This document shows positions 1 to 7,426 of a DNA stretch of 11,587 nt, one piece after another. Source of the DNA: Chloroflexota bacterium (GTDB taxonomy: Bacteria > Chloroflexota > Dehalococcoidia > GIF9 > UBA5629); assembly GCA_020354105.1 (NCBI GenBank), contig CP070642.1:552613-564199 (forward strand). Reading direction: 5' to 3'. Within the stretch, counting starts at the first letter, position 1, and each line of letters opens with the position of its first letter. A program made the position numbers and the translations under genes. Under the pieces are notes generated by a model. It made no database searches, was not told where the DNA came from, and saw only the letters and a list, made by a program, of their open reading frames with translations.

Positions 1-122
1 AGTATTTCACTCCGTGACCACCACTGGCTTCTCTCCAGCTCCTGCAGGCATTTCGCGGTCCTCGTACCTCTAAAAAGGTCCAGAGTCGGAGCCAGTATAC
101 GCCTGATAATGTAATTATACAT
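1..122 (-). CDS. N-terminal fragment of a PaaK/CapK-like adenylate-forming protein (phenylacetate-CoA ligase family), cut by the window edge
   Basis: Only the first 40 codons lie in the window. The reading frame opens at ATG (122-120) and is still open at base 1; an in-frame TAG upstream makes this the only ATG start available. The visible peptide contains a basic stretch IIRRILAP, then FRGTRTAKCLQELERSQWWS. From memory this resembles the N-terminus of PaaK/CapK-like proteins found in polysaccharide clusters, where an 'L-x-ELE-x-SQW-S' segment precedes the adenylation domain. The adenylation motifs themselves lie outside the window. The gene follows the glycosyltransferase at 181-1206 on the same strand after 58 bp, so it is probably the third gene of a glycan operon. 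There is no convincing Shine-Dalgarno sequence. Identification rests on this short segment and is tentative; that a real coding start exists is more secure. Confidence 0.55.
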   Translation of the reverse strand, partial: MYNYIIRRILAPTLDLFRGTRTAKCLQELERSQWWSRSEI

Positions 123-180
123 GAATGTTTCTCTACTCTAGGTTGGCGTAGTACCCATGATCCATGTATTTACAGCCATG

Positions 181-1206
181 TTAAATAACATTGGCATTAC
201 CTCGCGCTGACACGCCCAGTTTACAATTTCCATATATAAACCCAATGCCGACAGCACCAACACAGAGAAGCAAAACCGAGACTTGTTTTGCTCCACTAAA
301 ACGGTTGGGGCCCGAGAAAATAGTCTTCACTCGCCTAGGTATAGCCCTCAAAGCCAAACCTCTCAAATAAGATTTTTCAGTTTCCAGAGATTCGGTTGAG
401 GGAAATAGTTTCTGAATCAAAGCCTTAGTATATCCTTGATAAAAGGACCTCTTAATCAGCGTTCCCATCTTCAGCTTGGATGGCGATACCTTGTGATAGA
501 CTATAGCTTCCGGGTCATAGATGACCCCCCTGCCTAGCTTGTTCTTAACCCTTAAGCCAAATTCTGGTTCTTCTCCCTGAATATATGAGGTTCTATGTGA
601 ATTAAAGCCTAATTTTTCATTAAAGTAACCCACTGCCTCAAATACCTGCCTTTTAAAGCTCATGTTTGGACCAAAAGCGTCTCGGACCTCTGTAATCTTT
701 TCCTCAGCAAAACCAGCATGGGTAACGCCCACCAACCAATAAAGTTCCTCTGGCAGATGTTCTGGCTCTGCAGAAAGCCAAATAGGTAATATCTTGCCTC
801 CAACTGCTGGGGCATTGGTACTTTGATATGTAGCTAACAAGCGTGCTATCCAGCGCTTATCAGCCAAAGCGTCATCGTCAGTAAAGGCAATAACGTCTCC
901 AGTTGCAGCTCTAATGCCGATGTTTCGAGCCCGAGTTACACCCACACCTTGCTGGGTGACAATAACTTTCATCTCTTTCCGACAATCATACTCAAGGGTA
1001 ATCTTGTCCCCAAGCGTTTGCTCGCCATCAACAACCACTATAATCTCGTCGACCTTATGGCTCTGTTGAATCAGGCTGTAGATGACATCCTTAAGGTTAA
1101 GATAATTAGCAGGGTTGTAAGTGCAGATTACTACTGAAACGGAGGATAGCTTCCTGCCTTTAAATGTTCGTTGTTGACCATCCTGTTTCGAGTGTGTCGG
1201 GTTCAT
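181..1206 (-). CDS. family 2 glycosyltransferase with C-terminal membrane helix
   Basis: This 341-residue protein is a GT-A fold, inverting GT2 glycosyltransferase that would transfer a sugar from a nucleotide-sugar to a lipid-linked or growing glycan acceptor at the inner face of the membrane. The nucleotide-binding strand is VSVVICTYN (residues 23-31), followed by IIVVVDG (55-61). The DXD-type metal site is FTDDDA (108-113). GPNMSFKR (179-186) and the acidic GEEPEFGLR (211-219) fit the acceptor/catalytic-base region, and VYHKV (236-240) is a typical GT2 tail. A hydrophobic stretch at about 308-326 is a likely single membrane anchor. The 'VVVDG' pattern recalls archaeal AglG-like transferases, but donor and acceptor cannot be told from sequence. 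It starts 1 bp after the stop of the upstream GT2 gene, so the two are surely co-transcribed. Confidence 0.88.
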   Translation of the reverse strand: MNPTHSKQDGQQRTFKGRKLSSVSVVICTYNPANYLNLKDVIYSLIQQSHKVDEIIVVVDGEQTLGDKITLEYDCRKEMKVIVTQQGVGVTRARNIGIRAATGDVIAFTDDDALADKRWIARLLATYQSTNAPAVGGKILPIWLSAEPEHLPEELYWLVGVTHAGFAEEKITEVRDAFGPNMSFKRQVFEAVGYFNEKLGFNSHRTSYIQGEEPEFGLRVKNKLGRGVIYDPEAIVYHKVSPSKLKMGTLIKRSFYQGYTKALIQKLFPSTESLETEKSYLRGLALRAIPRRVKTIFSGPNRFSGAKQVSVLLLCVGAVGIGFIYGNCKLGVSARGNANVI

Positions 1207-1207
1207 A

Positions 1208-1909
1208 CTATCTACCAGCCGAACCGCGGAACCGTCTCTTCAGCAGTGCCCAACCAATCTTAATTCCATCTCTTAGAGAATTAAGCTTGGGTGGGGTTCG
1301 ACGACGCCTGTAGTGAATAGGTATCTCTGCTATCTTATAGCCCCTCTTAGTAATATCCGCAAACAACTCCGCCTCCAAGGTGAATCCATCGGCAAGCAAT
1401 TCCAGCTTTGGGATAATTTCACCTCTGAAGCCCCAATACCCAGTACATAGATCGCTTATCCCCCTCCTATAGAGAGCTCTTGCTATCCAGGTCAGCAGGT
1501 AATTACCCAGCCTGTTCAGGTAGCTCATTCCACCTTCCTCAATCTTGCCTCTCAGCCGAGACCCAATGACTATAGGAGAGCCCTCCTCGAGAATATCAAG
1601 CATTCTGGTGATATAGCTGGCAGGATAAGTATAATCAGCATCGATCATGAAAACAAAGTCAGCCTTGAACTGACTGAAGGCTTTCCTCATCACCCTACCT
1701 TTGCCCCTCCTGGGTTCTACCACAACATCAACACCTTTATCTTGAGCAATCTGCCTTGTCCTATCGACACTATTGTTATCAGCGACTACTATTTTGACAT
1801 CAAAGCCTCTTTTTTCCAAAGCTTGCTTTGGTATCTCATCTATGACTTTGCCAACAGACTCCTCTTCATTAAGGGCAGGCAGAATTATCAATATACTATT
1901 TCGCTTCAT
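1208..1909 (-). CDS. GT2 glycosyltransferase, dolichol/polyprenyl-phosphate sugar synthase (DPM1-like)
   Basis: This 233-residue protein resembles enzymes that move a hexose from a nucleotide-sugar to a polyprenyl phosphate, making the lipid-linked donor used in envelope glycan assembly. Visible landmarks are IILPALNEEESVG (8-20), VVADNNSVDRT (41-51) for nucleotide binding, RRGKG (67-71), the metal-binding MIDADYTYP (88-96), VIGSRLRG (114-121) and LCTGYWGFRG (154-163). The last region corresponds to the 'SGFR' area of DPM1-like enzymes. No C-terminal membrane helices are seen, so this is the short, soluble or peripherally bound form. It is first in the glycan group: a TTGACA promoter lies 76-104 bp upstream and the next glycosyltransferase follows after 1 bp. 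The ATG at 1909 has no good Shine-Dalgarno sequence. The exact sugar (mannose, glucose or other) is not predictable. Confidence 0.87.
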   Translation of the reverse strand: MKRNSILIILPALNEEESVGKVIDEIPKQALEKRGFDVKIVVADNNSVDRTRQIAQDKGVDVVVEPRRGKGRVMRKAFSQFKADFVFMIDADYTYPASYITRMLDILEEGSPIVIGSRLRGKIEEGGMSYLNRLGNYLLTWIARALYRRGISDLCTGYWGFRGEIIPKLELLADGFTLEAELFADITKRGYKIAEIPIHYRRRRTPPKLNSLRDGIKIGWALLKRRFRGSAGR

Positions 1910-1984
1910 TTCAATGTTGCTTCGTTACAGCGCTACACCGACAGATAAACACACCATGCCTGCGCCGCAAAAATACAACAAATA

Positions 1985-2013
1985 AGAGTATTATTATTGG
2001 ATGGATTTGTCAA
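1985..2013 (-). promoter_or_regulatory. sigma-70-type promoter for the glycan genes
   Basis: On the minus strand a perfect -35 box TTGACA (2013-2008) is followed after exactly 17 bp by TACTCT (1990-1985), which keeps the T-A and final T of the -10 consensus. Transcription would begin near 1978, leaving a leader of about 70 nt before the ATG at 1909. It lies in the 145-bp gap after the last fatty-acid gene, where I see no hairpin terminator, so read-through from the lipid operon is also possible. Confidence 0.5.
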
Positions 2014-2054
2014 CGCATTTTGGGGATTGTGAAGCCTGTTTTATAAGTCTGGAT

Positions 2055-3299
2055 CTAAACTGCTAACTTCCTGAAAATCAGTGCGCCGTTAACGCCACCG
2101 AAGCCAAAGGAGTTGGAAAGTGCCACTTCCACCATCGCCGTCCGAGCTTTGTTAGGCACATAATCCAGGTCACACTCAATGTCAGGAAACTCATGATTTA
2201 TGGTCGGTGGAATCAATCCAGTAGCTATAGTACGTAGAGAAAATATGGCTTCAACAGCACCAGCAGCACCCCACATATGCCCAATCGACGATTTGTTGGA
2301 ACTGACAGCCAGCTTCCTGGCATGCTCACCGAATACGCTTTTGATAGCTCTGGTCTCAGACAGGTCGCTAACAACAGTGGAGGTACCATGAGCATTTATG
2401 TAATCGACTTCTTCAGGTTCTATTCCAGCATCTCTTAGGGCGAGCTTAATACATCTAGCCGGCCCTTCGCCGTCCTTTGACGGAGACGTATAATGGAAAG
2501 CATCGCAATTATTTCCAAAACCTATGACTTCTCCATAAATCTTCGCACCTCTTCTCATGGCCACTTCCAAAGCCTCCAAGACCACTACTCCACTACCTTC
2601 GCTGGTAATCAATCCATCTCTGTCGCCATCGAAAGGACGGCTTGCTTTTTCAGGTTCGCCGTTTCTCTTTGAGGTTAAGGCACCAAGAAGGTCCAAAGAG
2701 GCAAGCATCGATGCCGTAATCGAAGCTTCAGTGCCACCTGTTATCATTATGTCAGCTTCGCCATGCTGAATACACCTGAAAGCCAACCCTATGGCGTTAG
2801 TGCCGGAAGCACAAGCTTCCATGACAAGATGATGAGGACCCTTAGCCCCATATTGAATAGCTATTACCCCGGCTGCCGAGTTCGCCGTGGCATTCAGTAT
2901 TAAAAAGGGCGGCACCTTCCCTAGTTCGCCTTTGACTACGAAGCTAATCGCCGATTCGAAGCTGGTCCAGCCACCAACGGCCGTGCCCATTATTACACCA
3001 ACCCTGTCCTCATTATCTACATTCACCTTAAGTCCAGAATCCTCCACAGCCATTCTCGCCGCCGCCATTGCGTACTGGATAAAAGGGTCGAATCGCCTTA
3101 TAAATTTGCTATCCAGAAAGTCCTGTGGCTGAAAGTCTTTTAACTCACCAGCCACCTGACATTTAAGTTGTGTGGCATCAAATCGGGTAATTGGACCGAT
3201 ACCCGATTTACCCTGGCACAGAGCCCCCCAGTTTTTTTCCACCCCCACACCCAACGGGGTAATCATTCCTGCACCGGTTACTACAACTCGCCGTTTCAC
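2055..3299 (-). CDS. fabF: beta-ketoacyl-ACP synthase II, second paralogue (FabF-type)
   Basis: This 414-residue ketosynthase condenses malonyl-ACP with an acyl-ACP primer in fatty acid elongation. The thiolase-fold catalytic set is complete: C163 in MEACASGTNA, H304 in NAHGTST, K336 in SSNKSS and H341 in GHMWGAAGA. These positions almost coincide with E. coli FabF (C163, H303, K335, H340), and the length is the family norm. Two departures stand out: CASG replaces the usual CATG after the nucleophile, and the C-terminal gating loop reads GFGGVNG where T or H is usual before N. The start is a GTG whose bases overlap the plsX stop (GTGA, 4 bp), with a GAGGG ribosome site 6 nt upstream, so translation is probably coupled to plsX. 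It is the last gene of the lipid operon. It may differ in chain-length or primer preference from the fabF at 7427-8662. Confidence 0.95.
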   Translation of the reverse strand: MKRRVVVTGAGMITPLGVGVEKNWGALCQGKSGIGPITRFDATQLKCQVAGELKDFQPQDFLDSKFIRRFDPFIQYAMAAARMAVEDSGLKVNVDNEDRVGVIMGTAVGGWTSFESAISFVVKGELGKVPPFLILNATANSAAGVIAIQYGAKGPHHLVMEACASGTNAIGLAFRCIQHGEADIMITGGTEASITASMLASLDLLGALTSKRNGEPEKASRPFDGDRDGLITSEGSGVVVLEALEVAMRRGAKIYGEVIGFGNNCDAFHYTSPSKDGEGPARCIKLALRDAGIEPEEVDYINAHGTSTVVSDLSETRAIKSVFGEHARKLAVSSNKSSIGHMWGAAGAVEAIFSLRTIATGLIPPTINHEFPDIECDLDYVPNKARTAMVEVALSNSFGFGGVNGALIFRKLAV

Positions 3300-4285
3300 T
3301 GCATTCCCTCTTTAATAACCTTAACCACACCTGTCTGTGCAGCTCTATGAGCTAAACGAATAGCGTTCTTGATGGCCTTAGCCTGACTACGGCCATGAGC
3401 AACGATGATATTACCATCTATTCCCAGCAGGCATGCCCCACCATACTCTTTATAATCCATCCGCTCTACCATACAGGCTAGTTGCGAGTAGTGAACCAGA
3501 GCAGTACCCCGAAGGTCGGTGCTAATTTTGATGGCCTGCTCTGGACTCATGAGATTCTGAAAGATATCACCCAACCCCTCTATCGTTTTGAGCACTACAT
3601 TTCCGGTGAAGCCATCAGTAACAATCACGTCGGCTTTTCCCATCAAAATATCCTGTCCCCCTACACTGCCTATGAAATTCAGGTCGGTCTTTTCCAAAAG
3701 TTCGTAGCTCTCCTTAGCCAACAGATTAGCTTCAATCCTCTCGTCGCTACCGTTGAGCAAACCAACTCGCGGTGCCTCAATACCAAGAACACTTTTGGCG
3801 AAAAAGTCCCCGAGCTGGGCAAACTGAACCAGGAACTCCGGGCGACAGTCCACATTGGCCCCGACATCGATAAGCAGTGCCGTATTGGAAGCGTCAATGG
3901 GGAAAACGCCGCAAAGTGCAGGACGCTGGACTCCTTCTATTCGCGCCAAGTTGAGAAATGCCGCTCCTACCACCGCTCCTGTATTGCCTGCAGAAATAAA
4001 AGCGGAGGCAAGCCCGTCTCGCACCAACTTGGTCCCTACCACTATGGATGAATCTGGTTTATTGCGGACTGCCTGAACTGGAGGTTCGTTGCAACCGATA
4101 ACCTCGGTCGCCTCAACGATAGTGAAACCTTGCTCCACTTCGTAGCGCCTAGTCAGCATCTCAAGAGGGGCTCTTCTTCCCACAAGGGCAACATCAACCC
4201 CGTATTCCTCCACTGCGGCTGCGGCTCCTTTGACTACTTCCTTCGGAGCATAGTCTCCACCAGCAGCATCTACAGCAATTATCAT
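3296..4285 (-). CDS. plsX: phosphate acyltransferase PlsX
   Basis: PlsX converts acyl-ACP and inorganic phosphate to acyl-phosphate, the donor used by PlsY to acylate glycerol-3-phosphate, and so links fatty acid synthesis to phospholipid synthesis at the membrane. The 329-residue length is typical. Family landmarks are IAVDAAGGDYAPKEVV (3-18), the SAGNTGA motif (about residue 98), LLIDVGANVDCRPE, DGFTGNVVLKTIEG, and a late YGGACLLGIDG plus AHGRSQAKAIKNAI. The usual LLNIGEE segment is altered to LLNGSDE, a minor departure. The gene sits 14 bp after the enoyl-CoA hydratase and overlaps the following ketosynthase by 4 bp. A plsX-fab cluster is a classic bacterial arrangement, though here plsX comes near the end of the operon. 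No strong Shine-Dalgarno sequence precedes the ATG, which suggests coupling to upstream translation. Confidence 0.96.
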   Translation of the reverse strand: MIIAVDAAGGDYAPKEVVKGAAAAVEEYGVDVALVGRRAPLEMLTRRYEVEQGFTIVEATEVIGCNEPPVQAVRNKPDSSIVVGTKLVRDGLASAFISAGNTGAVVGAAFLNLARIEGVQRPALCGVFPIDASNTALLIDVGANVDCRPEFLVQFAQLGDFFAKSVLGIEAPRVGLLNGSDERIEANLLAKESYELLEKTDLNFIGSVGGQDILMGKADVIVTDGFTGNVVLKTIEGLGDIFQNLMSPEQAIKISTDLRGTALVHYSQLACMVERMDYKEYGGACLLGIDGNIIVAHGRSQAKAIKNAIRLAHRAAQTGVVKVIKEGMQ

Positions 4286-4299
4286 CTGTATTTCAGGTC

Positions 4300-5070
4300 T
4301 TATTTCATTCTAAAAACGGGCGGTCGCTTCTCTATAAAGGCTTTACAGCCTTCGTCGAAATCATCGGTGGTTACCAGCAAATCATTCAACTTTCTCTCTA
4401 AATCCAGCCCATCTTCTAAGTAAACACCCATCCCTTGAATCATAGCTTGCTTAGCTGCCCTTACCGCTAACGGCGCCCGTAGACAAAGCGTCTTGGCCAT
4501 CTGTTTAGCAGTTGGCATAAGCTCAGCAAAAGGCACAACTTTGTTAACCAGCCCTACTCGATAGGCTTCCTGGGCACTAATAGATTTTCCCATAAGAAGA
4601 AGTTCAGCAGCTTTGGCGGAAGGTATAGCCCGAGGCAAACGTTGCGTGCCTCCCCAACCCGGAATAAGCCCAAGTGTGACTTCTGGAGTTCCGAAGATGG
4701 CTTTTTCTGAAGCTATCCTCAGGTCACAGAACAGGGCTATTTCCAGCCCTCCACCGAGAGCAGCGCCGTTTACGGCTGCAATCATCGGTTTCCACAGATT
4801 AAGTCCGCGCATGAAATTCAACGGCCCAACATCCGGCTGCCCCTTAAATTTTTTCAGCTCTGGCAACATCTTCTCTATATCAGCACCAACTGAAAAAGCC
4901 CTGACACCTGTGCCGGTAATGATGCCCACCAACAAGCCATCATCATCCCTGAAATCTACAAGCGCCCGGCTCAATTCCTCGGCGCTTTCCTGGTCGATTG
5001 CATTCAGAGCCTCAGGACGATTCAAGGTAAAAATGGCAATCTTGCCTTCCTCTGTATAATCAATAGCCAT
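4300..5070 (-). CDS. enoyl-CoA hydratase/isomerase (crotonase family)
   Basis: This 256-residue crotonase-fold protein would hydrate trans-2-enoyl thioesters or run the reverse dehydration. Residues expected for a true hydratase are present. FSVGADIEKM (59-68) and NGAALGGGLE (101-110) form the oxyanion hole. The two catalytic glutamates are E110 (GGGLE) and E130 (GTPE), 20 residues apart as in rat mitochondrial hydratase (E144/E164). GLIPGWGGTQRL (134-145) and the C-terminal FIEKRPP complete the family pattern. It lies 34 bp after fabD and 14 bp before plsX, deep inside a fatty acid synthesis operon that lacks fabZ and fabA. It could therefore act in beta-oxidation, in fatty acid remodelling, or conceivably in the dehydration step; the last is speculation, since crotonases normally use CoA rather than ACP thioesters. 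Confidence 0.92.
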   Translation of the reverse strand: MAIDYTEEGKIAIFTLNRPEALNAIDQESAEELSRALVDFRDDDGLLVGIITGTGVRAFSVGADIEKMLPELKKFKGQPDVGPLNFMRGLNLWKPMIAAVNGAALGGGLEIALFCDLRIASEKAIFGTPEVTLGLIPGWGGTQRLPRAIPSAKAAELLLMGKSISAQEAYRVGLVNKVVPFAELMPTAKQMAKTLCLRAPLAVRAAKQAMIQGMGVYLEDGLDLERKLNDLLVTTDDFDEGCKAFIEKRPPVFRMK

Positions 5071-5104
5071 AAGCAGCCTACTCTTTTTGAGACGATTTCT
5101 CGGA

Positions 5105-6091
5105 TTATGTCGCCTTTTCGACGAGACCCTTTACCCGCTCCCTCCTATACTCTGCCCATAACTTTTCAACTTGATTATCAACATCTGCATCACCGACGTT
5201 GATAACCCGCGCTGCGGGATTGATACGCTTAATTAAACCGGCGAGCACCTGTCCATGCCCTATCTCAAAAAATGTGGTCACGCTGCCGGCTATCATATTT
5301 TCAACGGATTGCTGCCACCGGACACAACTTATGATCTGGTCGACCAGCTCCTCTTTTATGGCTTTCGCATCGAGCAGCATCTGTGCAGTGACATTAGCCA
5401 TCACCGGGACCAAAGGCTCGTGAAATGCAAATTCAGATATGGTTTCTTTTAAGCCGTCCGATGCCGACTGCATCAGCTGAGAGTGAAAAGCCCCGCTTAC
5501 CTTCAGCGGGACTATCCTACGAGCGCCATTTGTTTCTGCCTGCTTTTTAAATTCAATCAGTCTTGCTTCAGCACCGCTAACCACAATCTGCCCGGGACAG
5601 TTGATATTAGAAATCTCAGTGCCCGTAGAAAGGCAAACTTCCCTAACAGCTTCCTCATCTAGTCCGAGCACGGCAAGCATACCGCCGGGTTTCACATGAC
5701 CAGCTTCATGCATCAGGCGACCTCTCTCACGCACTAAACGCACTGCCTCAGACAAACTTAGCACCCCAGCAACTACCAGGGCTGTATATTCACCCAGGCT
5801 GTGACCTGCGACGACGTCGGGAAATGGTAGGGCGTTACCGCTGACCTCTTCGGCCACCTTCAAACAAGCAATGCTGACAGTCAAAACTGCCGGCTGAACA
5901 TTTATGGTTTGCGTAAGTTCGTCTTCCGGTCCATCGAAGCACAAACGAGATAGAGAAAAACCTAACGTACTATCCACCTCGTCGAAAACGTCCCTAGCTG
6001 ATGAATATCTCTGATAGAGGTCCGACCCCATACCTACCGTTTGAGAACCCTGCCCCGGAAAAACGTAAGCTAGTTTTGTCTTTTTTACCAA
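5105..6091 (-). CDS. fabD: malonyl-CoA:ACP transacylase FabD
   Basis: FabD transfers malonyl groups from CoA to holo-ACP, supplying the extender unit for each elongation cycle. Numbered from the start chosen here, the protein has 328 residues. It shows FPGQGSQ (11-17), the nucleophile elbow GHSLGEY with S98, R123 in the VRERGRLM segment (the malonate-binding arginine), and H203 in SGAFHSQLM. The E. coli counterparts are S92, R117 and H201. I chose a TTG start at 6091 because AAGGGA, overlapping the fabK stop, lies 7 nt upstream and the protein then begins just before the conserved KLAYVFPGQ strand. An ATG 36 bp further upstream (6127) lacks a ribosome site, would overlap fabK by 32 bp and would add a non-conserved extension. 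The gene is flanked by fabK (4 bp gap) and the enoyl-CoA hydratase. Confidence 0.94.
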   Translation of the reverse strand: MVKKTKLAYVFPGQGSQTVGMGSDLYQRYSSARDVFDEVDSTLGFSLSRLCFDGPEDELTQTINVQPAVLTVSIACLKVAEEVSGNALPFPDVVAGHSLGEYTALVVAGVLSLSEAVRLVRERGRLMHEAGHVKPGGMLAVLGLDEEAVREVCLSTGTEISNINCPGQIVVSGAEARLIEFKKQAETNGARRIVPLKVSGAFHSQLMQSASDGLKETISEFAFHEPLVPVMANVTAQMLLDAKAIKEELVDQIISCVRWQQSVENMIAGSVTTFFEIGHGQVLAGLIKRINPAARVINVGDADVDNQVEKLWAEYRRERVKGLVEKAT

Positions 6092-6095
6092 GCTT

Positions 6096-7049
6096 TTATC
6101 CCTTCGCTTGGAGCTGGCCCAGAACATCGAGTACTTGTTGCGCCTCAGTCATGATATCCTGAATGATTTCTTTGACCGGTTTTACTTCATTTATCAGCCC
6201 GGCTATCTGTCCAGCCATAAGTGAACCTTCTTCAATGTTCCCCTGAATGACCCCTGAGGACAATCTCCCTCTGCCCAACTCCTCCAATTCCTCCTTAGAT
6301 GCTCCAGATTTTTCCATGACCGCGAATTGATGCGTCAATTTATTCTCCAAGCAGCGCACAGTATGCCCGATTGACTCTCCGGTCACCACCGTGGCTCGGT
6401 CTTGGGCTTCGATAATTCTCTCCTTAAACCTGAGATGCGCGATGCACTCTTCCGAGCAGATAAAACGTGTGCCCATCTGTATCCCCTCAGCGCCAAGAGC
6501 CAGAGCAGCTACCAATCCTCTACCGTCGGCAATCCCACCGGCGGCTATAACGGGCACTTTAAGACTACTGGCTATCTGTGGCACCAGAGCCATGGTGGTA
6601 GTCTCACCGACATGTCCACCAGATTCCATGCCTTCGGCAATAATGGCATCCGCACCAAGCCTCTCCAAGCGCCGAGCCAGAGCTACACTGGAAACAACGG
6701 GCATAACCTTCAAACCGGCTTCCTTCAATCCTGGCAGATAGCTGCCGGGGTTGCCGCCACCAAAAGTGACAATGCTCACCTTCTCAGCCAGAATAAGCTC
6801 CAGATTTTCCTTGAGAAACTGAGACATCATCATGATATTGACCGCAAATGGCTTGTCTGTCCGCTCCCTGGTCTGCCTGATTTGGTCCTTTAACCATTCT
6901 GTAGGGGCATCGCCACTGCCGATTACTCCCAAGCCTCCGGCGTTCGATACCGCTGATACCAGCTCGACTGTTCCAAGCCATGCCATCCCACCCTGAATAA
7001 TGGGATAGTCAATGTTGAGTAAATCACAAACGGCGAAATTACAAAGCAT
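6096..7049 (-). CDS. fabK: enoyl-ACP reductase II FabK (FMN-dependent)
   Basis: FabK is the flavin-dependent enoyl-ACP reductase that completes each elongation cycle with NAD(P)H, and replaces FabI in some bacteria. This 317-residue TIM-barrel protein follows the FabK pattern closely. It has YPIIQGGMAWLG (15-26), NAGGLGVIGSG (36-46), KPFAVNIMMMS (66-76), then EGMESGGHVGETTTMALVPQ (139-158) with H146 matching the catalytic histidine of pneumococcal FabK (H144). VIAAGGIADGRG (167-178), QMGTRF (191-196) and the C-terminal GSLMAGQIAGL complete it. Nitronate monooxygenases share the fold, but the fatty-acid operon context and the close resemblance to streptococcal FabK favour the reductase. The ATG lies inside the last codons of acpS (11-bp overlap) with no clear ribosome site, pointing to coupled translation. 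No other enoyl reductase is present in the window. Confidence 0.93.
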   Translation of the reverse strand: MLCNFAVCDLLNIDYPIIQGGMAWLGTVELVSAVSNAGGLGVIGSGDAPTEWLKDQIRQTRERTDKPFAVNIMMMSQFLKENLELILAEKVSIVTFGGGNPGSYLPGLKEAGLKVMPVVSSVALARRLERLGADAIIAEGMESGGHVGETTTMALVPQIASSLKVPVIAAGGIADGRGLVAALALGAEGIQMGTRFICSEECIAHLRFKERIIEAQDRATVVTGESIGHTVRCLENKLTHQFAVMEKSGASKEELEELGRGRLSSGVIQGNIEEGSLMAGQIAGLINEVKPVKEIIQDIMTEAQQVLDVLGQLQAKG

Positions 7050-7413
7050 GACCGATCACAAAGGCAACAGCGTATTCTCTACTATGTGACATACTTATGG
7101 AAAATTGTTCAATGCCTATTTCCCTACTTCTCTCGAGTGCACGCCCATGAAGCCTGATCAGAGGAGCACCATCCCTGTTCGCCAGAATCTCGATATCCTT
7201 CCAACCCACGCCTCTGGCACCGGTTCCGAGAGCCTTCATCACAGCTTCCTTGGCGGCAAAGCGGGCAGCCAAGCTGGAGACATTATGATGGCTTTCCAGC
7301 TCCGCCCGAGTGTAAACGCGCTCAAGAAAAGTATCCTGCCATTCCGATATAGTACGTTCGATGCGCCTTATCTCGACAATATCAACGCCGATAGCCGCAT
7401 TTAACGACAGCAT
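7039..7413 (-). CDS. acpS: holo-ACP synthase AcpS (4'-phosphopantetheinyl transferase)
   Basis: AcpS attaches the phosphopantetheine arm of coenzyme A to the acceptor serine of ACP, using Mg2+. With the start chosen here it has 124 residues, typical of the family. It shows IGVDIVEIRRIE (8-19) with metal ligand D11, the signature RFAAKEAVMKALGTG (51-65) with metal ligand E56, and the C-terminal SMSHSREYAVAFVI. The frame stays open upstream, with tandem ATGs at 7440 and 7437 inside the end of fabF. I prefer the ATG at 7413 because known AcpS proteins begin only a few residues before the GxDIVEI strand; a weak GGA lies 7 nt upstream. The gene falls between fabF and fabK in the same operon, close to its substrate gene acpP. 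Its 3' end overlaps fabK by 11 bp. Confidence 0.93.
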   Translation of the reverse strand: MLSLNAAIGVDIVEIRRIERTISEWQDTFLERVYTRAELESHHNVSSLAARFAAKEAVMKALGTGARGVGWKDIEILANRDGAPLIRLHGRALERSREIGIEQFSISMSHSREYAVAFVIGHAL

Positions 7414-7426
7414 AGATGTTTCCACT

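Noticed and set aside
1910..2054. Rho-independent terminator after the lipid operon
   Set aside because: I found no GC-rich hairpin followed by a T run on the minus strand here; only a promoter is supported.
3482..4051. 189-codon open frame on the plus strand
   Set aside because: It lies wholly antisense to plsX, shows no recognisable motif and no ribosome site; plsX is unambiguous, so this is a shadow frame.
6096..7049. Nitronate monooxygenase (2-nitropropane dioxygenase) label for this gene
   Set aside because: Same fold, but H146 in GGHVGETTTM, the C-terminal MAGQIAGL segment and the fatty acid operon context point to FabK.
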